Part shown: in pieces, positions 59,126 through 64,000 of the stretch
How the letters are laid out: each line of letters begins with the position of its first letter
Position numbering within the stretch: the first letter of the stretch is position 1
Source of the DNA: Kushneria phosphatilytica
Lineage (GTDB): Bacteria; Pseudomonadota; Gammaproteobacteria; Pseudomonadales; Halomonadaceae
DNA: 64,000 nucleotides
Direction of reading: 5' to 3'
Assembly (NCBI RefSeq): GCF_008247605.1
Contig: NZ_CP043420.1
Location: 2,108,001 to 2,172,000 of the forward strand
Made by a program: the position numbers and the translations under genes
Notes under the pieces: generated by a model
Database searches by the model: none
What the model saw: only the letters and a program-made list of their open reading frames with translations
Told to the model about the DNA's origin: nothing

Positions 59126-59683
59126 ATGACCATTTCACTGCCCAGGCATCTGCTGCTCATCTCACTGCTTGCATTGGCACCATTGACCGGCTGCTCGACC
59201 ATTACCGGAGACCATGGCTACGGCTTTCGTCCTGCCTATGCCGTCGAACAGGACCAGACTATTGCCCAGACACTCTGGCAAAACATTGATGACAACCCGG
59301 CATTGGCTTCCGGTCATATCAATGTGGATGTTTACAACACGCGCGTATTGCTGACCGGGCAAGTGCCGGATGCAGCCGCCAGGGAGCAGGTGGAAAAACT
59401 TGCGCGTCAGATTTCACACGTGCGCGACGTTCGTGACGAACTCATGGTGGGTCCCAATACGTCGATGGGACAACGCCTGCACGATACCTGGCTGACCTCG
59501 AAGATCAAAGCCCGAATGGCCGCCAGCGAAAACATCGATGCCGATCGCATCAGGGTGACGACCGAGAACGGGGTGGTCTATCTGATGGGGCTGGTGCGCC
59601 CGGAGGAAGCCAATACCGTCGTCAGCATCGTGCGCGATGTCGATGGCGTACAGCGCATCGTCAAGGTATTCGAGTACATCTGA
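59126..59683 (+). CDS. dolP: DolP (YraP): outer-membrane BON-domain lipoprotein
   Basis: A 185-residue lipoprotein with signal LLLISLLALAPLTGC (lipid Cys23) and two BON domains (~45-115 and ~120-185), the second ending IVRDVDGVQRIVKVFEYI. DolP localises to division sites and supports outer-membrane integrity in enterobacteria. It begins 6 bp after diaA and ends the plus-strand operon. Confidence 0.92.
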   Translation: MTISLPRHLLLISLLALAPLTGCSTITGDHGYGFRPAYAVEQDQTIAQTLWQNIDDNPALASGHINVDVYNTRVLLTGQVPDAAAREQVEKLARQISHVRDVRDELMVGPNTSMGQRLHDTWLTSKIKARMAASENIDADRIRVTTENGVVYLMGLVRPEEANTVVSIVRDVDGVQRIVKVFEYI

Positions 59684-59696
59684 CAGGACAGAGTAG

Positions 59697-59722
59697 AGAA
59701 CAAAGGGCCGCAAAAGCGGCCC
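59697..59722 (-). terminator. Terminator after sspB (shared with dolP)
   Basis: GGGCCGC (59705-59711) pairs with GCGGCCC (59716-59722) over four bases. On the minus strand the stem is followed by TTTGTTCT; on the plus strand there is no T-run, so it serves mainly sspB. Confidence 0.75.
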
Positions 59723-59740
59723 CGGCAGGTGTAATAACGC

Positions 59741-60220
59741 TCACTTGATGACGCGAAGCGACGGACGCCCCTTGCGAGGTGGATGATCATCATCCTTCTC
59801 TTCGTCACCAGCGCTCTCTTCTGAAGCACCACCCTCGATACTTTCAAGATGAGCGCCACCGCTTTCTTCATTCTCTCCCGAAGAATCATTTTCTTCAGGA
59901 GCCGGCATGACAGGCTCCTGCCCAAACACCATGCCGATGCCATTCTCGCGAGCATAGATGGCGATCAGCGCCTCGATCGGCACCTGCACATCCATCGGCT
60001 GACCACCAAAACGGGCATTGAAGGCGATCATGTCGTTTTCCATGAACAGATCGCGAATGGCGTCAGGATTGATATTGAGCACAATCTGACCATTCTGTAC
60101 GAACTGCTCCGGTACAATGACCCCCGGCTGACGTGCGTCAACCACAATATAAGGTGTCTGGTCGTTATCCAGCAGCCACTGATACAGGGCTCGGGTCAGA
60201 TAGGGACGACTGGAAAGCAT
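59741..60220 (-). CDS. sspB: ClpXP protease specificity-enhancing factor SspB
   Basis: A 159-residue adaptor that delivers ssrA-tagged proteins to ClpXP. The folded domain begins MLSSRPYLTRALYQWLLDN and has the peptide-binding strand DMIAFNARFGG (~70). A flexible acidic linker follows (EENDSSGENEESGG...), ending in the ClpX-binding tail KGRPSLRVIK. ATG 60220 has AGGAGG 6 nt upstream; the longer frame to 60292 is rejected. It is downstream of sspA in the same operon. Confidence 0.95.
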   Translation of the reverse strand: MLSSRPYLTRALYQWLLDNDQTPYIVVDARQPGVIVPEQFVQNGQIVLNINPDAIRDLFMENDMIAFNARFGGQPMDVQVPIEALIAIYARENGIGMVFGQEPVMPAPEENDSSGENEESGGAHLESIEGGASEESAGDEEKDDDHPPRKGRPSLRVIK

Positions 60221-60333
60221 GCGCCACCTCCTGTGGTCTTTTCCAATGCGCGTCGGTCGGCATTGCCATGCCTGCCGACCACGCTCGCTCAATCAAACGG
60301 GTTACAGTCGCTGCATTCGGCCGCAAACGATCA

Positions 60334-60966
60334 TCAGGCGCGCAATTCCCGCTCCGACTCCAGCAGAGAAGTCCGAAATGCATCGCGGGAGAAAAGACGT
60401 TCCATATACTCCATCAGCGGCGCTACCTGATTTTCGGGAAGCTCAACACCCAGCGATGGCAAACGCCAGAGAATGGGCGCAATACAACAATCTACCAGCG
60501 AAAACTCTTCGCTCATGAAAAAAGGCAGATCCTCGAAAATGGGACTGATGCCGACCATGCTTTCACGCAGTTCCTTGCGAGCCTGCTCCACTTCCCGGCG
60601 ATTGCTCTCGGAAGAGGTAATGGTGGTGACCATCGGGCACCATTCCCGTTCGATGCGATGCATCCACAGGCGGCTCTGTGCACGCGCCACCGGGTAAACA
60701 GGCAATAACGGCGGATGAGGGAAACGCTCATCCAGATATTCCATCATGACCCGGGACTCATAGAGCACCAGATCACGATCGATCAGTGTTGGCACACTGT
60801 TGTAGGGGTTGAGATCGGCCAGCTCTGCCGGATGATGCTCCTCATTCACTTCGAGGATATCAACAGCGATCCCCTTCTCGGCCAAAACGATTCTGACGCG
60901 ATGACTGTAATGGTCGTCGCTACCTGTGTAGAAGGTCATCGACGAACGTTTGGCCACAACACCCAT
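60334..60966 (-). CDS. sspA: Stringent starvation protein A SspA
   Basis: A 210-residue glutathione-S-transferase-fold protein that binds RNA polymerase and affects stationary-phase and virulence genes. It has the SspA motif FYTGSDDHYSHRVRIVLAEKG (first ~30 residues, GST N-domain), NPYNSVPTLIDRDLVLYESRVMMEYLDERFPHP, and the C-terminal helical domain with FFMSEEFSLVDCCIAPILWRL. GAGGACAG precedes the ATG. Placed between rpsI and sspB as in E. coli. Confidence 0.95.
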   Translation of the reverse strand: MGVVAKRSSMTFYTGSDDHYSHRVRIVLAEKGIAVDILEVNEEHHPAELADLNPYNSVPTLIDRDLVLYESRVMMEYLDERFPHPPLLPVYPVARAQSRLWMHRIEREWCPMVTTITSSESNRREVEQARKELRESMVGISPIFEDLPFFMSEEFSLVDCCIAPILWRLPSLGVELPENQVAPLMEYMERLFSRDAFRTSLLESERELRA

Positions 60967-61064
60967 AAAACTGTCCTCACATGGATCCAGGCAGCGATAA
61001 TAGCACGTACAAGGGAAGGCGTGTTCGGCCCGGAAGAGTGGATAATGGTCGGAGAGCCGGAAAC

Positions 61065-61094
61065 AAAAACGCCCGGAGCAGAAAACCCCGGGCG
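61065..61094 (-). terminator. Terminator of the rplM-rpsI operon
   Basis: Minus-strand CGCCCGG pairs with CCGGGCG (61088-61094 with 61070-61076) over an 11-nt loop, followed by TTTTTG (61064-61069). It ends the ribosomal operon before sspA. Confidence 0.85.
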
Positions 61095-61113
61095 CTGGTA
61101 ACGGCGAAGCGGA

Positions 61114-61506
61114 TCAGCGCTTGGAGAACTGCGGGCGACGACGCGCCTTGCGCAGGCCCACTTTCTTGCGCTCGACCATACGCGCATCACGAGTGACATA
61201 ACCGGCGCTGCGCAACGGACGACGCAGCTCTTCGTTATAGTCAATCAGTGCGCGAGTGATGCCGTGGCGAATAGCGCCAGCCTGAGCCGAACCACCACCG
61301 CCTTCAACGGTCACGTAGATATCGAACTGTTCGCTCAACTCGGTGAGCTCCAGCGGCTGACGTACTACCATCTGAGCGGTGACGCGACCGAAATATTCAT
61401 TCAGCTCACGCTGATTGATAGTGATTTTACCGCTACCCGGGCGCAGGAAAACCCGTGCGGTAGAAGTCTTGCGGCGGCCGGTACCGTAATATTGCTGCTG
61501 TGCCAT
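61114..61506 (-). CDS. rpsI: 30S ribosomal protein S9
   Basis: A 130-residue protein with the start [18 protein letters not shown], the signature [17 protein letters not shown] (~60-77), and the conserved C-terminal tail ending in SKR that reaches the ribosomal P site. AAGGAAGA lies about 7 nt before the ATG. It follows rplM by 12 bp. Confidence 0.98.
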   Translation of the reverse strand: MAQQQYYGTGRRKTSTARVFLRPGSGKITINQRELNEYFGRVTAQMVVRQPLELTELSEQFDIYVTVEGGGGSAQAGAIRHGITRALIDYNEELRRPLRSAGYVTRDARMVERKKVGLRKARRRPQFSKR

Positions 61507-61518
61507 GATCGATCTTCC

Positions 61519-61947
<429 letters not shown>

Positions 61948-61981
61948 GAAAAAATCACTCTGGTAAATACGTGGCTCACAA

Positions 61982-62045
61982 GGCGGTCAACGCCGCAGCC
62001 TGTGGCCAATCCCTATTTTTCTTGGTTGGCAGCCGATCGACCGCC
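61982..62045 (-). promoter_or_regulatory. Foldable rplM leader (possible L13 feedback element)
   Basis: On the minus strand GGCGGTC (62039-62045) pairs perfectly with GACCGCC (61982-61988), enclosing about 50 nt in which GCCAA can pair with TTGGC and GCTGCC-type repeats occur. The element lies between the promoter (62063-62092) and the rplM ATG. L13 autoregulation is known in E. coli; the role of this fold is inferred. Confidence 0.4.
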
Positions 62046-62062
62046 AACAGCGAGGAGCGCGC

Positions 62063-62092
62063 ATTATACAGAGTCACCGGTCCTGCGCGCAA
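62063..62092 (-). promoter_or_regulatory. Sigma-70 promoter of rplM-rpsI
   Basis: Minus-strand TTGCGC (62087-62092), 18 nt, and a perfect TATAAT (62063-62068), about 115 nt before the rplM ATG. It starts just after the zapE stop. Confidence 0.8.
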
Positions 62093-62097
62093 ACGCA

Positions 62098-63258
62098 TTA
62101 CGGTTTGTGCGGTAGCGCCAGATACTCCTTCGACCGCATCTCCTGCAACCTGGAAACGGTTCGCTCGAATTCGAAGGCCAGATCCCCGCCGTCATAGAGT
62201 GATTCGGGATCACATTCGGCACTCATCAGAAGCTTGACGCCCCGATCGTAGAACTCGTCCACCAGATTGATAAAGCGCCGTGACTGATTCTCCTTCTGGC
62301 TGCCCAGCCGGGGAACGCCGGAGAGCAGTACCGTATGGTACTCCCGCGCAAGCTCGATGTAGTCATTCTGACTGCGTGGTCCATCGCAAAGCATGCCGAA
62401 ATCAAACCATGCCACGCCTTCACGCAGTCGCCGTGCAGTCAGTTGCCTATTGTTGATGGTCATGACCTGATCGCTCAGGCCTTCGCCCCCGGCCAGTCGT
62501 CGAAAACTCTCCATCAATTGCTGCTCGGCCTGCTCATCGGCCGGAGTATGAAAGACCTCAACCTGTTCCAGAGTACGCAACCGGTAATCCACCCCCGAAT
62601 CGACATTGACGACTTCACAGTGACGATTGAGCAGGTCAATGGCCGGCAGAAAGCGCGAACGCTGCAAACCGTCCCTGTAGAGTTCATCGGGCACAATATT
62701 GGAGGTTGCTACCAGAACAACGCCCTGAGCAAACAAAGCCTCGAGCAGATTCGCCAGGATCATGGCATCGGTAATGTCCTTGACGAAGAATTCATCAAAA
62801 CAGATCACTCGCGCTTCACGCGCCAGATTAGCGGCAATCAGGGTCAGCGGGTTCTTCTTGCCCTTGTGTACTTCAAGCTCACGATGAACCCGTTGCATGA
62901 AGCGATGAAAATGAGTACGCAGCTTGTCCTCGAAGGGAAGGTTGTCATGAAAGGTATCCATCAGCCAGGTCTTGCCACGGCCGACCCCACCCCAGAAATA
63001 AAGCCCACGAATCTCCGGTAATGTTGGCTGCGACGGTTTCTCCTGACGCCGACCGAACAACCCCGACATCTTCGCCTTCAGACCACCGCTTTCGGGATCG
63101 GGGTCCGGAGACGGTGGTGGCGCAGCGACCAGCTCATCGTAAAGCCTTTGAAGGTGCCTGACCGCCTCTTCCTGAGTGGGGTCGTACTGAAAATCGTCAC
63201 GCTCAAGATCGAGACGGTACTGCTCCAGAGGTGGGCGCTTGCCGGATGGTGCTGTCAT
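62098..63258 (-). CDS. zapE: Cell division protein ZapE (AFG1-like ATPase)
   Basis: A 386-residue AAA ATPase. Walker A is GGVGRGKTWLMD (~94-105), Walker B REARVICFDEFFVKDI (~150-165), and LVATSNIVPDELYRDGLQRSRFLPAI (~185-210) is the AFG1 sensor region. In E. coli ZapE joins the Z ring during constriction and in stress. It is usually upstream of rplM-rpsI, as here. An Arg/Lys- and Pro-rich N-terminal part (residues 45-75) is variable in the family. Confidence 0.94.
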   Translation of the reverse strand: MTAPSGKRPPLEQYRLDLERDDFQYDPTQEEAVRHLQRLYDELVAAPPPSPDPDPESGGLKAKMSGLFGRRQEKPSQPTLPEIRGLYFWGGVGRGKTWLMDTFHDNLPFEDKLRTHFHRFMQRVHRELEVHKGKKNPLTLIAANLAREARVICFDEFFVKDITDAMILANLLEALFAQGVVLVATSNIVPDELYRDGLQRSRFLPAIDLLNRHCEVVNVDSGVDYRLRTLEQVEVFHTPADEQAEQQLMESFRRLAGGEGLSDQVMTINNRQLTARRLREGVAWFDFGMLCDGPRSQNDYIELAREYHTVLLSGVPRLGSQKENQSRRFINLVDEFYDRGVKLLMSAECDPESLYDGGDLAFEFERTVSRLQEMRSKEYLALPHKP

Positions 63259-63421
63259 ATCGCTTCACTGTTCGCTTAAGGCTACGGTGATGAGCCGTTA
63301 GTATAAGGGGGTGCTGGCGCCCTGTCGTTCACAAGCACATGGCAACCAGCGCGTGCAAGAAGGTGGTGACCGTTTTACAGTGGCCGCCGGATTTATCGAT
63401 GAGGTCAACAAGGAGTTGCTC

Positions 63422-63883
63422 GTGTCCGATGGTACTACCCTGTGGAGCATTGCCCTGCTGTGCCTGGTGGCCGGCATTATTATTGGTGTCGTCGCCACGG
63501 TGTTACTGAAACGTTCAGGCTCGGGACAACAGCGTACCCGCCGGCGTCTGGCAGAAACCGAACTTGAGCTTGATCGCGTGCGAGAGCAGCTGGACCGACA
63601 TTTCAGCAGTATCGGTGAAATGGCCAGAAACCTGGAGCGCCAGAGCAATACCCTGAGGCAGCAGATCGATCAGAGCGCCGAAACATTGCGCAATCATCGA
63701 CAGACCCAACCTCAAACCGGGCCGACTCCGGAGAACAAGGGAGATGAGGATAGTGCTCCGCTCGACGCTCCCCGGGATTATGCAGCCAATGCCCATGGCA
63801 CGCTGGACGAGAATTACATCTCTCGAACGCGGGCTCGCCATGACCAGCAGCCCGATCAACCCTCTCAGCCACCCCGCTATTGA
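63422..63883 (+). CDS. zapG: ZapG / YhcB (DUF1043) inner-membrane protein
   Basis: A 153-residue protein with one N-terminal membrane helix (LWSIALLCLVAGIIIGVVATVLL, ~6-28) followed by a coiled coil with the DUF1043 block VREQLDRHFSSIGEMARNL (~55-73) and a disordered polar tail. YhcB links envelope growth, LPS and division in E. coli. The start is a GTG at 63422 with GGAG 6-7 nt upstream, which puts the helix at the N-terminus; the longer frame from 63311 lacks support. It is divergent from zapE, as in relatives. Confidence 0.88.
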   Translation: MSDGTTLWSIALLCLVAGIIIGVVATVLLKRSGSGQQRTRRRLAETELELDRVREQLDRHFSSIGEMARNLERQSNTLRQQIDQSAETLRNHRQTQPQTGPTPENKGDEDSAPLDAPRDYAANAHGTLDENYISRTRARHDQQPDQPSQPPRY

Positions 63884-63892
63884 GGCGTCTGT

Positions 63893-64000
63893 TCAGACAG
63901 GGTTGTCGATCTCCACAAAACGATGCTCGAGCCCGTAACGGCCGGCCAGCCACTCCCCCAGTGCATGGATACCATCACGCTCAGTGGCATGGTGGCCGGC
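63893..64000 (-). CDS. Nif3-like dinuclear metal centre protein, C-terminal end (partial)
   Basis: The last 35 residues and TGA stop of a protein running off the window edge. The sequence has [18 protein letters not shown] and ends [12 protein letters not shown], matching the C-terminus of the Nif3/YbgI family, where His-His/Glu residues complete the two-metal site. Physiological role unclear; YbgI-type proteins resemble GTP cyclohydrolase I type 2. The 3' end faces zapG, 9 bp apart. Confidence 0.85.
   Translation of the reverse strand, partial: AGHHATERDGIHALGEWLAGRYGLEHRFVEIDNPV

Overview
The window looks like a piece of core chromosome from a gammaproteobacterium of the Halomonadaceae type (Halomonas / Chromohalobacter / Kushneria). 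This is inferred from the gene sequences and from synteny that mixes Pseudomonas-like and Enterobacteria-like blocks: gyrA-serC-pheA-tyrA:aroA-cmk-rpsA, pilABCD-coaE-yacG, secA-argJ-Nudix:ThiE, the dcw cell-wall cluster, and rnpB-rsmI-lpoA-yraN-diaA-dolP-sspB-sspA-rpsI-rplM-zapE. I see no tRNA, 5S/16S/23S rRNA, insertion sequence, prophage or CRISPR array. Almost every base is in a housekeeping gene.

Layout. 0-1.1 kb: the end of a dipeptide/oligopeptide ABC transporter (dppD tail, dppF). 1.1-3.1 kb: a FUSC-family membrane protein, convergent with ygfX-sdhE. 3.2-5.1 kb: ihfB, lapA, lapB. 5.1-10.5 kb: pyrF (opposite strand), a small exported helix-hairpin-helix protein, fxsA, groS-groL behind a sigma-32-type promoter, and trmJ. 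10.5-20.3 kb, minus strand: the gyrA to rpsA supraoperon, with tightly overlapping aromatic-amino-acid genes including a TyrA-AroA fusion. 20.6-26.3 kb: rdgC and an acyltransferase, then trkH and a xanthine/uracil-type permease on the other strand, then an 89-residue unknown protein. 26.4-31.9 kb: type IV pilus genes pilA | pilB-pilC-pilD, then coaE and yacG. 31.9-37.4 kb, minus strand: Nudix-ThiE fusion, argJ, secA and a short ORF just upstream of secA. 37.4-54.8 kb: dciA (plus), then lpxC, ftsZ, ftsA, ftsQ, murC, murG, ftsW, murD, mraY, murF, murE, ftsI, ftsL and rsmH on the minus strand. 54.9-64 kb: RNase P RNA, rsmI, lpoA-yraN-diaA-dolP, sspB-sspA, rpsI-rplM, zapE, zapG and the C-terminal end of a Nif3-like gene.

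How the genes work together. The dcw block makes the peptidoglycan precursor (MurC-D-E-F, MraY, MurG) and the divisome that uses it (FtsL-I-W-Q-A-Z). lpxC, at the end of the block, commits flux to lipid A, and LapB, encoded far to the left, is the adaptor that controls LpxC turnover in relatives. LpoA activates a penicillin-binding protein and DolP is an outer-membrane quality-control lipoprotein. The supraoperon couples chorismate, phenylalanine, tyrosine and serine synthesis to translation (rpsA) and DNA topology (gyrA).

The most interesting points are: (1) a short signal-peptide-like ORF in the secM position directly before secA, ending in Arg-Arg-Gly-Pro-Pro plus three residues, reminiscent of SecM/RAPP nascent-chain arrest peptides; (2) evidence that ihfB through trmJ has been inverted as one block; (3) structured leaders before rpsA and rplM that fit autogenous control; (4) a dcw cluster without mraZ, murB or ddl. 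Protein families are assigned from recognisable motifs only. No database search was possible.
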